A stretch of 64,000 bases of DNA. Origin: Foliamicus sp965115835 (lineage in GTDB: Bacteria > Pseudomonadota > Gammaproteobacteria > Steroidobacterales > Foliamicaceae). Under the pieces are notes generated by a model that saw only the letters and a list, made by a program, of their open reading frames with translations, had not been told where the DNA came from and made no database searches. Below are positions 41,760 to 50,160 of this stretch, piece after piece. How positions within the stretch are numbered: the stretch's first letter is position 1; every line of letters begins with the position of its first letter. Where the stretch lies: the NCBI GenBank assembly GCA_965115835.1, contig OZ220471.1:2108001-2172000 (forward strand), given 5' to 3'. Position numbers and translations under genes: made by a program.

Positions 41760-41960
41760 CCGGCAGCGCAAGGCAGCGAAAGCGGCGGCCGGCCGAGCGC
41801 GCGACTCCAGCTTGCCGCTGAACACGTTGAAGCCGTGCAGATAGCCTTGCAGGTCACCGACCATCAGGTGGGCTGCAAACAGGGCAGGCCGCGAGAGGTC
41901 GCGATACGAAAGCAAGTCTGTCGTCCGAAGCGGGGCGCCGCCGGCAATCCCCGCTGGCCA
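41760..41960 (-). pseudogene. Possible fragment of a BamB-like (PQQ beta-propeller) gene
   Basis: On the - strand TDLLSYRDLSRPALFAAHLM followed by VGDLQGYLHGFNVFSGKLES resembles the last propeller blade of BamB, where 'LSxPxVxGxxLVVGDxxGYLHxLxxxxG' is usual. No start, no signal peptide and no further blades are present, so it would be a truncated scrap. The neighbouring 41970-42080 shows nothing clear. Recognition is by pattern only. Confidence 0.4.
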
Positions 41961-42083
41961 CACCCGCAATCTGGCCGATGGTACCGGTCATGCATTGCTC
42001 GCTTCAGTTCGCGCTCACGCTTGTCTTCCCGTTGCCAAGACCGGCTCAACATGGCCGTCATGCAACTCAGGCGCCGTCCCGTT

Positions 42084-42190
42084 CAGTATCGAAGTGATGC
42101 CCCTTGTTCGTGTAATCTCTCAATACCCGGGGCGCCTCCCCCAGCCGCTCGATGCCCGAGTTCTTTATCGCAGGATGGGCATCAAGGCGC
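42084..42190 (-). pseudogene. Fragment of an hsdS gene (N-terminus) after the DUF262 gene
   Basis: Directly behind the stop of the DUF262 gene the - strand reads LDAHPAIKNSGIERLGEAPR, matching the HsdS opening pattern 'YPxYKxSGxEWLGExPxHW'. The frame continues for about 20 codons without homology and stops near 42084. It differs from the intact hsdS (KNSGIE versus KPSGVE), so it derives from another allele. Confidence 0.65.
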
Positions 42191-42194
42191 CCGG

Positions 42195-44423
42195 TCATTG
42201 TCCACCCGCTTGCTCGAACCAGAGGATGGATGCCTCTCCATCCTTGCGCGTAATCTGGTCAACGCTGCGGCTGTGGCGAATCGCATTGCGAAGATCTGCA
42301 AGTTGTCCGAAGCGTGTTCCGAGCATTTCCTTGTTCATATAGAGTCCCTTGAAATACTGCCAGAGCCCCTTGTTCGTGATCGTGTCCTGCAGTTCGCGCA
42401 AATCCGCGTACTCGAGTTTGCCTGAAAGTGTCTCGTAGTGGTCGCTGTCCAGGGCGGCGTTCTTTTTCGCAGCCGCCCGCAATCGCTCTTCGATCTTCTG
42501 GCGCACGTGAGTCGGGAGCTTGGCTGGGTCGCCGCCCAATGCTGTATCAATGCCTTGACGCAGGGTTAACTCGACCGTTTCTATCCGAATGTCCAGCTCG
42601 CGGAGTTGTGGCGACAGGTCCAGCCGTTCCTTTATCAGAAGACCCTCGATCGCTTCCTGAAGCGCACGCTGCCTTTCGGCGAGAAAGGCTTCGAATTCAC
42701 CCGTTGTGAAGGGGTTCCGCAACAGAATCTCGAACGCACTCGGGGATATTAAATGCTTCTCCAGGGTGGCCCGAACACAGGCTTCACCGCTCTCTCTGAT
42801 CAGCTCGGGCAGATACTCGTTCGGCAAACGATTACGGATGACTTTGCGGTTGGTATTGGCAGTGAGCGGGGTACGGTTCAGAATGGTATCGATGGCGCGG
42901 CGGCGGAGGCCGGCCTCTTTCCCCCAACTCTTGGGAACGATATGGTGGTCGTCAAGATCGTCGTCCTGGGGGACGGTGTCAGTCATCCAGTCGCGGGCGC
43001 CATTCAACACCAGCAGGTTGAAGATGCCGTTGTAGACCGAGGTTCCACGCCTGGTTTCTTGGCGAAGTTCGAGGTTCCTGAAGCGCGCCCGGAACTCGGC
43101 AATCAGACCCGGCTCCGCATCGTCGTCGAACCAGGCTTTTACATCGAGGTAATCACGAGCGCTGGTCGACTCGACGGAGCCGGAGTAGCGATTGGTGAAG
43201 ACGCTGGCCCAATACCAGAGACGCAGCTTGCGTCGTGCAGCGCGTTGGCGCGAGTCAGGGAGCGCGCGCACGGCGGTCTCAAGCGCGGCGAAGGCAGGAA
43301 GAATGGAGGCATAGGGAAGATATTGGTACGAGATGGCGCCGAACTCCTGCGGATGGCGCAGCAGCTTGATTGAATTCTCGACCGCCTCGACCGCCTCGTT
43401 CCAGCGCCGCTCGAAGTCCGCAACGTCAGGAACCAGAGTCTCCTTGCGCAGCGACCCGTCCGACTCGCGCACCTTCTTCTCCTGACGGGGAAGCAAGTAG
43501 TAAAGGTACTTGGGCGAACAATAGGCCTGACAAAGAATGGACATTACCTGCAGCAGATAAACGTTCGTCCGTTTCGTCTCGACGAACTCGAGCCTTTGGG
43601 CTGCTTCACGCCAAAGACGCTTGAGTCGAAGGCCCTTGGGTTTCAACATTGCGTTAAGCAGATCAAAGGCATCGAGGCGAATCCCGCGGCTGTTGATCTG
43701 GGTGAAGATGTCGCAAACCTTGTCGATCGCGAGGTCGCGGTCCAACTCGATATAGGAGATCTGATACTGTGTGGTGAGGCTCTGGAGATGTTTCCCAAAG
43801 GCGCGGGCATGACATGCGCGCCGGTCTGCTGCCCGCGCTGCGTCGTCGTCGCGTTTCTCCCGCGCGTCTGTCTCTTTCTGCCGCCAGTACTTCTCGTAGT
43901 CTTGGAGCCAGTTCGGGAGTGCGAAATTATCCTTAGCAATGATCGAGACGGGGAAGTGGTGAGTCTCGAACTGCAAGTTTTGATCCTGGAGCAGTTTTTT
44001 TGCTCTGATCGTCCAGTCGTATGTGAACGCCTCGTCATAGGCCTCCTTCATGAACCGGTCGACGCGAATGAAGTAGAAGTAGCGATTCTTACGATTCGGG
44101 AGCGGCACATCCGGCGAGAGGAAGACATAGTGCATCGCGGTCAGGCGCTGCTGGCCGTCCAGGACGATATGCTCCGGGTAACCTTTGCCACGATAGCCGT
44201 AGATCGGCTCGCAGGCGAGCGCCTCGAAGTTCTCGGACTTTCCCTTCCATAGCAGCAGACTACCGATGTAGTAGTCCAGAAAGATGGAGCGTACAAGCTC
44301 CCGAATGTCCCAAGGCTCCCACTCGAACTCGCGCTGAAAGTCGGGAATGACGAAGCGCCCCTCCCCAAGGCGCGTGACGAGCGTCGTCAGGCTTATGTGG
44401 TCGGGTTTTTGCGCATCTTTCAT
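42195..44423 (-). CDS. DUF262 / HNH (GmrSD-like) protein with a C-terminal HEPN-like motif
   Basis: 742 residues. The N-terminal DUF262 (GmrS-like, ParB/sulfiredoxin fold) has IPDFQREFEWEPWDIRELVR and the DGQQR motif (about 88-92, HIVLDGQQRLTAMHYVF). An HNH-type nuclease like DUF1524/GmrD follows: DDHHIVPKSWG (about 489-500) and LNRTPLTANTNRKVI. Near the C-terminus LRNAIRHSRS (about 709-718) has the R-N-x3-H signature of HEPN RNases. GmrSD-type enzymes cut modified phage DNA. Its ATG overlaps the hsdM stop by four bases, so it is translated from the modification operon, in the place usually taken by hsdS. The HEPN call is by motif only. Confidence 0.85.
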   Translation of the reverse strand: MKDAQKPDHISLTTLVTRLGEGRFVIPDFQREFEWEPWDIRELVRSIFLDYYIGSLLLWKGKSENFEALACEPIYGYRGKGYPEHIVLDGQQRLTAMHYVFLSPDVPLPNRKNRYFYFIRVDRFMKEAYDEAFTYDWTIRAKKLLQDQNLQFETHHFPVSIIAKDNFALPNWLQDYEKYWRQKETDAREKRDDDAARAADRRACHARAFGKHLQSLTTQYQISYIELDRDLAIDKVCDIFTQINSRGIRLDAFDLLNAMLKPKGLRLKRLWREAAQRLEFVETKRTNVYLLQVMSILCQAYCSPKYLYYLLPRQEKKVRESDGSLRKETLVPDVADFERRWNEAVEAVENSIKLLRHPQEFGAISYQYLPYASILPAFAALETAVRALPDSRQRAARRKLRLWYWASVFTNRYSGSVESTSARDYLDVKAWFDDDAEPGLIAEFRARFRNLELRQETRRGTSVYNGIFNLLVLNGARDWMTDTVPQDDDLDDHHIVPKSWGKEAGLRRRAIDTILNRTPLTANTNRKVIRNRLPNEYLPELIRESGEACVRATLEKHLISPSAFEILLRNPFTTGEFEAFLAERQRALQEAIEGLLIKERLDLSPQLRELDIRIETVELTLRQGIDTALGGDPAKLPTHVRQKIEERLRAAAKKNAALDSDHYETLSGKLEYADLRELQDTITNKGLWQYFKGLYMNKEMLGTRFGQLADLRNAIRHSRSVDQITRKDGEASILWFEQAGGQ

Positions 44424-46417
44424 CGGATATTTCCTCCTGTGATCTCGTCAAGCAGGCCCTCGGTTTGCTTCTCGACCGCCAGGATGTCGGCGCGAATCTC
44501 GGCCAGCGGTCGCAGCGGCTGCGGCCTGTAGAAGTAGCGGTTGAAGCTGATCTCGTAGCCGATCCTGACGCTGCCGGGCTTGTACCAGGAATCGGGCGCC
44601 CAGGGCAACACCTCGCGACGCAGGAAGGCTTCGATGCCGCCTTCTTCCTGTAGCGGAATCTGCTCGGTGTCGCGCAGGTCGCTGTCCGGTTCGTACTCCA
44701 CAACGGCGGGCTTGCTGTCGATCGTCGCCGCGAACAGGCCGCGCAACGGGTCGGCCTCCGTGCCGCGCTTGTGAATCCGCCGGATCACGGGCGGCGCGTC
44801 CTCGCTCCGGACGCCGTGCTCCCTGAGCCGCTTGATCTCGGCAGCCTTCAAGGCGCGGTTCGGGTCCGCCCCTGCGATGCGCAGCGGCCGTTCGACTGTC
44901 ACCTTGTAGTAGCCGAAGGCGGCGTTGTCGAAAATCCGGCTCTGTTCGGTCTCCTCGAAGGCAAGGAAGACGTCGCAGACGCGCTGGATGTCGTCCTCGC
45001 CCAGCTCGCAGTTCTTCTTGCCGAGGTTCTTGCGCAAGGGGCGATGCCAGCCGGAGGCGTCGATCAACTGCACCTTGCCGCGCCGGCGCTCCGGCTTGCG
45101 GTTGGTCAGCACCCAAACATAGGTGGCGATGCCGGTGTTGTAGAACAGGTTCAGCGGCAGGGCGACGATCGCTTCGAGCCAGTCGTTCTCGATGATCCAG
45201 CGGCGGATGTTGCTTTCGCCCTGGCCGGCGTCGCCGGTGAACAGCGAACTGCCGTTATGCACTTCGGCAATGCGGCTGCCAAGCGGTGTGCGGCGCTTCA
45301 TCTTGGAGAGCTTGTTGGCGAGAAACAGCATCTGTCCGTCGCTCACTCTCGTGACCAGCGAATACTCCGGGTCGCCGCCGTGTTCGATCATGAAACGCGG
45401 GTCGCGCATCCCCTTTCTGCCCCCCATGCGTTCGAGATCGGTCTTCCAGCTCTTGCCGTAGGGCGGATTGGACAGCATGAAGTCGAACTCGCGGGACGGA
45501 AAGGCGTCGCTGGCGAGCGTGGAATGCTCCGGGCCGCCCGCGATGTTGTCGGCGGCCTCGCCTTCGCCCTTCAGCAGCAGATCGGCCTTGCAGATGGCGT
45601 AGGTCTCGGCGTTGATCTCCTGGCCGTAGAGATGCGTGGAAACCCGCTTGCCGCGCTCGGCGGCGAGCTCCTGCAAGGTCTCCTCGGCCACGGTCAGCAT
45701 GCCGCCGGTGCCGCAGGCGCCGTCGTAGAGCAGGTAGGCGCCGGACTCGATCCGCTCGGCGACGGGCAGGAACACCAGCTTCGCCATCAGGCGCACGGCG
45801 TCCCTGGGGGTCCAGTGCTCGCCGGCTTCCTCGTTGTTCTCCTCGTTGAAGCGGCGCACCAGTTCCTCGAAGATCGTGCCCATGCCGTGGTTGTCGAGGC
45901 CGGGGCGGCGCACGGCGCCGTCGTTGTTCCTGACCGGATCGGGGCTCAGGTTGATGTCCGGAGAGGTGAGCTTCTCGATCAATGCCCCGAGCGCGTCGGC
46001 CCTCGCAAGCCGCGGGATCTGGTTGCGGAACTCGAAGCTGTCGAGGATGTCCTGCACATTGGGCGAGAAGCCGTCGAGCCAGGCCTCGAAATCGGCCCTG
46101 AGCTGCTGCGGATTGGAGCGGGCGCGCAGATCGCGCAGGGTGAACGGCGAGGTGTTCCAGAAAGCCTGCCCCGCGGCCCGGCGCAGGGCGGCGTCCTGCT
46201 CGACCACGCCGGCGTCATCGAGCAAAGCCTTCATGTCGAGGACCGCCTGCTTGCCGTCTTCCAGCACCGCATCGAGACGGCGCAGCACCGTCATCGGCAG
46301 GATCACGTCGCGATACTTGCCGCGCACGTAGAGGTCGCGCAGCACATCGTCCGCGATGCTCCAGATGTAGTTCGCAATCCAGTTGAGATCGGCGTTGTTC
46401 AAGCCATCCTCCAGCAA
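44420..46417 (-). CDS. hsdM: Type I restriction-modification DNA methyltransferase subunit HsdM
   Basis: 665 residues. An N-terminal helical domain (LNWIANYIWSIADDVLRDLY, then YRDVILPMTVLRRLDAVLE) precedes the methyltransferase: SAM motif YDGACGTGGML (about 229-239) and catalytic LSNPPYGKSW (about 314-323), giving N6-adenine methylation. A TTG at 46417 is the best start; an in-frame TGA lies four codons earlier. Larger than the usual 500-residue HsdM because of extra C-terminal sequence, as in the HsdM subfamily with LPLNLFYNTGIATYVWVLTN. It is first in the defence operon, only 20 bases after the stop of the arylsulfotransferase gene. Confidence 0.95.
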   Translation of the reverse strand: MLEDGLNNADLNWIANYIWSIADDVLRDLYVRGKYRDVILPMTVLRRLDAVLEDGKQAVLDMKALLDDAGVVEQDAALRRAAGQAFWNTSPFTLRDLRARSNPQQLRADFEAWLDGFSPNVQDILDSFEFRNQIPRLARADALGALIEKLTSPDINLSPDPVRNNDGAVRRPGLDNHGMGTIFEELVRRFNEENNEEAGEHWTPRDAVRLMAKLVFLPVAERIESGAYLLYDGACGTGGMLTVAEETLQELAAERGKRVSTHLYGQEINAETYAICKADLLLKGEGEAADNIAGGPEHSTLASDAFPSREFDFMLSNPPYGKSWKTDLERMGGRKGMRDPRFMIEHGGDPEYSLVTRVSDGQMLFLANKLSKMKRRTPLGSRIAEVHNGSSLFTGDAGQGESNIRRWIIENDWLEAIVALPLNLFYNTGIATYVWVLTNRKPERRRGKVQLIDASGWHRPLRKNLGKKNCELGEDDIQRVCDVFLAFEETEQSRIFDNAAFGYYKVTVERPLRIAGADPNRALKAAEIKRLREHGVRSEDAPPVIRRIHKRGTEADPLRGLFAATIDSKPAVVEYEPDSDLRDTEQIPLQEEGGIEAFLRREVLPWAPDSWYKPGSVRIGYEISFNRYFYRPQPLRPLAEIRADILAVEKQTEGLLDEITGGNIR

Positions 46418-46437
46418 GAATGTCGTTCAGCCGGCGA

Positions 46438-48153
46438 CTACCTCGCGTAGATGCTGGTGCTGCGGAAACCGCCGTACATCTCCCACTGCATCAGGTCGTG
46501 CTCGTCTTCCATTTCCACCCGGAATACCACTTCGTCTCCGGCGTATTCCACGAGCCGCCCCCCATAGGCGAGCTCGTCGACCGATTGCATGGATTGATCC
46601 ATCACGTCCTGGGTCACACCCTCTTTCAACGGTGTGCAAAACGCGAACACAACCAGTCGATTATCGGTTTCGGGAAGCCGCCAGGCATCGCTCATGGCGT
46701 AGGAGAAACAGGGATCGTCCCCTTGCTCGTCACCGCTGGTCCAGGTTTGCCGCACCGTCATGTTTTGTTCGTCGATGTCATACTCGACCGCCCGGCTGAA
46801 CATCGTCTGCAGGGGAGGAACTTCTTCGAACGGCCGGGTCCCTCCGTGGGCTCGATTGTCGAAAAGAATCACTGTGCCCGCGTGAGTCATCCGGGGGTTG
46901 TGCTGATAACCTGGCCACATGAGCTCGCCTTCCGGCTGCAGCAATCTGGACTGCAGGCGTTCCGGCCAGCCGTCGTGCCGCCCCAGGATCCACTTGATCT
47001 CACCGGTGGGCTTGTCGATTTTCAGTATGGCGCTTTGATTTCGCAGCGACACGAGGATGGAGTCGTCCGATTCGTCATGATCCAGCCCGTTGGCGTGGGT
47101 CCAGTCCCTGTGCTGGTCAAAACCCCTGACCCACCAATAGCTCCAGAAGGTGTCATAGCCAATTCGGTAGGGGTCGAGATGGTCCATGGTATTCCATGAC
47201 CAAACGATTTCCCCGTCAGGAGTAAGCTCAACCACCGTGTCGGCCATGACCATCTGATCGGCAACTGGCGCGTCAGGATCGGTTTCGCTGGTCGGATAGT
47301 CCTCGATCCGATAACCGTTGGCGGAAAAGGCCAGGAAGTTGCCGTTGGACATTTCGTGCGGTTGGTGGTGCAGTGTTTGCATGCCCCTTATCGGCACTGC
47401 CTTTGCCTCGCTGGGCGGCGGATAGGGCCGGTCTTCCGCATACAACTGCCGCACGATGTTGCCCATGAGGTCAATCTCGGTGGTGGCCGAGTCTGCCCGA
47501 TGCATCAATATATTGCCGTTGCGCAGACGCGCGATCCCCGAGGTTCGGGTGTCGGACTTGTAGTACCAAATCACCTCGCCCGCTGAATCCAGGGCCACAA
47601 GCAGGCCCCAATTCACGCTGAAGTCCCTTTGCCTGGGCGTCATCTGGTGAGCGCGACGGGGCGCGCGACGGCGAATGCTCAGGAAGGTCACTCCCGGCTC
47701 CATTCGTTCCGGATTGGACGCGATTACCCGAAAGGGCGGAAATTCCCGAGGGCTCGCCGGCAGCGGCGGCGTTGTGTGGGTGAACCGCCCGGAATGGGAA
47801 TTACCCTCCTGGTCCTCCACGGTCACCTGTATCCGGTGCTCGCGCCCCGGTCGCATCCCGACCACCGGAATCACCGCCCCGTCGTTCCCGGCTTCCACGG
47901 CGAAAGTGCGGGACCACTGGTTGGCGCCGTCGCTCACTTCCAGCAGGACGGAAGCGCGGGTATTGGTGTTGAGATGGATTGCGGCGGCCAGAGGCGCCCG
48001 TTGCGATGGATTGGGAACAAACTCGAGCGTTGCGTTGAAGGTGTCGTTGGCGCAAGCCGCCAGACCAAGCAGGCAGATAGTCGGAAACAATGCCGGAGCA
48101 TGACGCCCCATCGATGCTGGGGCCTTGCCGGGCCTATGCGTGGTTGTTGTCAT
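46438..48153 (-). CDS. Arylsulfotransferase-like lipoprotein (aryl-sulfate sulfotransferase family)
   Basis: 571 residues from the ATG at 48153, chosen because it gives a lipoprotein signal (ICLLGLAAC). The family core with beta-propeller-like repeats follows: GVTFLSIRRR, SAGEVIWYYKSDTRTSGIAR, HHQPHEMSNGNFLAFSANG, DWTHANGLDHDESDDSILVS, SAILKIDKPTGEIKWILGRH and an NPRMTHAGTVILFDNRAHGG block near the catalytic histidine. These enzymes move sulfate between phenolic esters without PAPS. It would act in the periplasm, membrane-anchored. Divergent from a sulfatase gene; 111 bases separate the two starts. Confidence 0.85.
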   Translation of the reverse strand: MTTTTHRPGKAPASMGRHAPALFPTICLLGLAACANDTFNATLEFVPNPSQRAPLAAAIHLNTNTRASVLLEVSDGANQWSRTFAVEAGNDGAVIPVVGMRPGREHRIQVTVEDQEGNSHSGRFTHTTPPLPASPREFPPFRVIASNPERMEPGVTFLSIRRRAPRRAHQMTPRQRDFSVNWGLLVALDSAGEVIWYYKSDTRTSGIARLRNGNILMHRADSATTEIDLMGNIVRQLYAEDRPYPPPSEAKAVPIRGMQTLHHQPHEMSNGNFLAFSANGYRIEDYPTSETDPDAPVADQMVMADTVVELTPDGEIVWSWNTMDHLDPYRIGYDTFWSYWWVRGFDQHRDWTHANGLDHDESDDSILVSLRNQSAILKIDKPTGEIKWILGRHDGWPERLQSRLLQPEGELMWPGYQHNPRMTHAGTVILFDNRAHGGTRPFEEVPPLQTMFSRAVEYDIDEQNMTVRQTWTSGDEQGDDPCFSYAMSDAWRLPETDNRLVVFAFCTPLKEGVTQDVMDQSMQSVDELAYGGRLVEYAGDEVVFRVEMEDEHDLMQWEMYGGFRSTSIYAR

Positions 48154-48184
48154 GAGCTCGCCGGGGGTTGGTCGTCCTGCAAAA

Positions 48185-48205
48185 ATGGTAACCAAAAAAT
48201 AGGCG
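48185..48205 (+). promoter_or_regulatory. Copy 1 of shared motif, upstream of the sulfatase gene
   Basis: GGTAACCAAAAAATAGGCGC lies in the divergent gap. TGGTAACCA is an imperfect palindrome, and the tail with GGCGC recurs in the three other copies (50073, 56255, 56354 complement). It is 60 bases before the sulfatase ATG. At 48223-48235 a perfect 13-base palindrome GCGATAAAATCGC follows, containing a usable -10 (TAAAAT). Confidence 0.5.
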
Positions 48206-48264
48206 CGCAAACCTTCCAACCGGCGATAAAATCGCAAAAATCATGGGTATTCGAGTAACACGGC

Positions 48265-49998
48265 ATGATGAAAGGCTTGAGAATAGCCGCCAAAAATAGC
48301 GTTTGGCCTGTTGTTTTCGGGGTGTTTCTCTTCGGGTGCGACAACGCCAGCGATACGAACAGGGAGTTGGGCGTTCAGGCCCAACAACCGCCAAACATAC
48401 TGATTATCCTCGCGGATGACCTGGGATACTCGGATATAGGGGCCTTTGGCAGCGAGATAAGAACCCCCTCGCTGGACTCGATGGCTTCCGAAGGCGTGGT
48501 CATGACCCGGTTTCGGGTCCACACGATGTGTACGCCTACGCGGGCCATGATGATGACCGGGCGCAACAACCATGAAGTCGGGCACGGCACAATGACGGCG
48601 GAATACACGGATGAAACCCGGGGGCAGCCTGGCTACGAGGCGAAGATGCGCCTGGATGTCGAGCTTCTTCCGGAGATGCTTCGGAAGGAAGGATATGAAA
48701 CCTTCATGGTGGGCAAGTGGGATCTCGGCGGGCGAGGCGATGTTGCGCGGTGGCCCGTAAACCGTGGCTTCGATCGGTCGTTTGCGCTGATCGAGGGGAG
48801 TGGGTCGCACTTCACGAAGCGCGCGGCGCTCGAAGAACTGCCGTCGGTGACGTACGTCGAAGACGGGCAGGAGGTCGATCTGCCGGACGATTTTTTCTCT
48901 TCGAACGCCTACGCCGACAAGCTGATCGAGTACCTGGACAGCCGGGCGGACGCCAGCAAGCCGTTCTTTGCCTATCTCTCCCTTACCGCGCCGCATTATC
49001 CCCTGCAGGCGCCCGATGACTACATCGATCGATACGCCGGAAGGTATGACGATGGATACGAACCGGTTCGTGAACGTCGCATTCAAAAACAGAAAGCCCT
49101 TGGAGTGATCGCGAAGGAAGCGCAACCGGCTCCGCGGCACGAGGTGTGGCCAGCGTGGGAAGAGCTCTCGCCCGAAACAAGAGCGCTGGAAGTCCGGCGA
49201 ATGGAAATCTATGCGGCGATGGTCGAGAACATGGACATGAACATTGGCCGGGTGATCGATCAGTTGAAAAGCTCGGGGCAATGGGAAAATACGGTTGTTC
49301 TGTTCTTCTCGGACAACGGACCCGAGGGAGGCAATCCCCTGGACTGGGGCGGCAAGCCCTGGTTTGACTGGGCAGAGCGATCCCACGACATGAGCCTGGA
49401 AAACATGGGCAGGCGGAACTCCTATGTCTGGACCGGTCCGGGCTGGGCTTATGTGAGCGCGGCTCCTTTCCGCTACGCAAAGGGCTTCACCACCGAAGGC
49501 GGGATTCGATCGCCCCTGATTGTTGCGGGTCCCGGCAGGGTGAGAGAAGGAAGCGTGGCTCATGCGGCCACACACATTCTTGACCTGATGCCCACCGTGT
49601 TGAATCTGGCGGGTGTCGAGAATCCGCCGGCGGACCTGCCGGGTCGTTCCATGGCGCCGGTGTTCAATGGCGAACGTGAGGAGATCCGGCGCCCCGGAGA
49701 CCAGTTCGGTCTGGAGCTGCTGGGCAGAAGAGCGCTGCTCAGGGACAACTGGAAAATCACATGGAACAACGCTCCGTGGGGGCTGGACGGTCAATGGTCG
49801 CTTTACGACCTGGAGTCCGACCCAACGGAGCTGTCGGATGTGGCCGGCAGCAACCCGGAAGTTCTCGAGCAAATGATTCGAGACTGGGACCAATGGGCTG
49901 CGGACCATGGCGTAATTCCGATTCCGGTATATCCAATGGGCATCTACAACAGCTTTACCCACTACAAATGGCTTCCTGACAACGGCGCGACGCCGTAG
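48265..49998 (+). CDS. Sulfatase (family S1), periplasmic lipoprotein
   Basis: 577 residues. A lipoprotein-type signal ends in LFGC (about residue 25). The formylglycine motif is CTPTR at 89-93 within HTMCTPTRAMMMTGRN, where Cys is oxidised by a formylglycine-generating enzyme (not in the window). Metal ligands are in NILIILADDLGYSDIGAFGS and FFSDNGPEGGNP; KWDLGG and APHYPL are the other conserved blocks. It should hydrolyse aryl or alkyl sulfate esters in the periplasm. Divergent from the arylsulfotransferase and 160 bases before a TonB receptor, which suggests a role in using sulfated aromatics. Confidence 0.9.
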   Translation: MMKGLRIAAKNSVWPVVFGVFLFGCDNASDTNRELGVQAQQPPNILIILADDLGYSDIGAFGSEIRTPSLDSMASEGVVMTRFRVHTMCTPTRAMMMTGRNNHEVGHGTMTAEYTDETRGQPGYEAKMRLDVELLPEMLRKEGYETFMVGKWDLGGRGDVARWPVNRGFDRSFALIEGSGSHFTKRAALEELPSVTYVEDGQEVDLPDDFFSSNAYADKLIEYLDSRADASKPFFAYLSLTAPHYPLQAPDDYIDRYAGRYDDGYEPVRERRIQKQKALGVIAKEAQPAPRHEVWPAWEELSPETRALEVRRMEIYAAMVENMDMNIGRVIDQLKSSGQWENTVVLFFSDNGPEGGNPLDWGGKPWFDWAERSHDMSLENMGRRNSYVWTGPGWAYVSAAPFRYAKGFTTEGGIRSPLIVAGPGRVREGSVAHAATHILDLMPTVLNLAGVENPPADLPGRSMAPVFNGEREEIRRPGDQFGLELLGRRALLRDNWKITWNNAPWGLDGQWSLYDLESDPTELSDVAGSNPEVLEQMIRDWDQWAADHGVIPIPVYPMGIYNSFTHYKWLPDNGATP

Positions 49999-50072
49999 TG
50001 TGAACCGCATCTCCGCTTGAAATGGCGGCCAAAAGTTGGAAATGAAAGCGCATTACGGCAGAAACGGCATTT

Positions 50073-50104
50073 TTGTTGACCAAAAAAGAATCCGGCGCTA
50101 GGAT
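50073..50104 (+). promoter_or_regulatory. Copy 2 of shared motif, promoter of the first TonB receptor
   Basis: TTGTTGACCAAAAAAG followed by AATCCGGCGC. The -35 would be TTGACC (50076-50081), a 17-base spacer, and -10 TAGGAT (50099-50104), about 55 bases before the receptor ATG. The motif thus overlaps the -35 and spacer, so it may be an operator or simply a shared promoter architecture. Confidence 0.6.
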
Positions 50105-50160
50105 TACTTCGCCTCGTTGTATACAGCATGGCGCACAGCCAATGAAAAGGGGATGCAAAC

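Noticed and set aside
48241..50010. 589-residue frame opposite the sulfatase
   Set aside because: Antisense to a complete sulfatase with CTPTR motif; no motif of its own.
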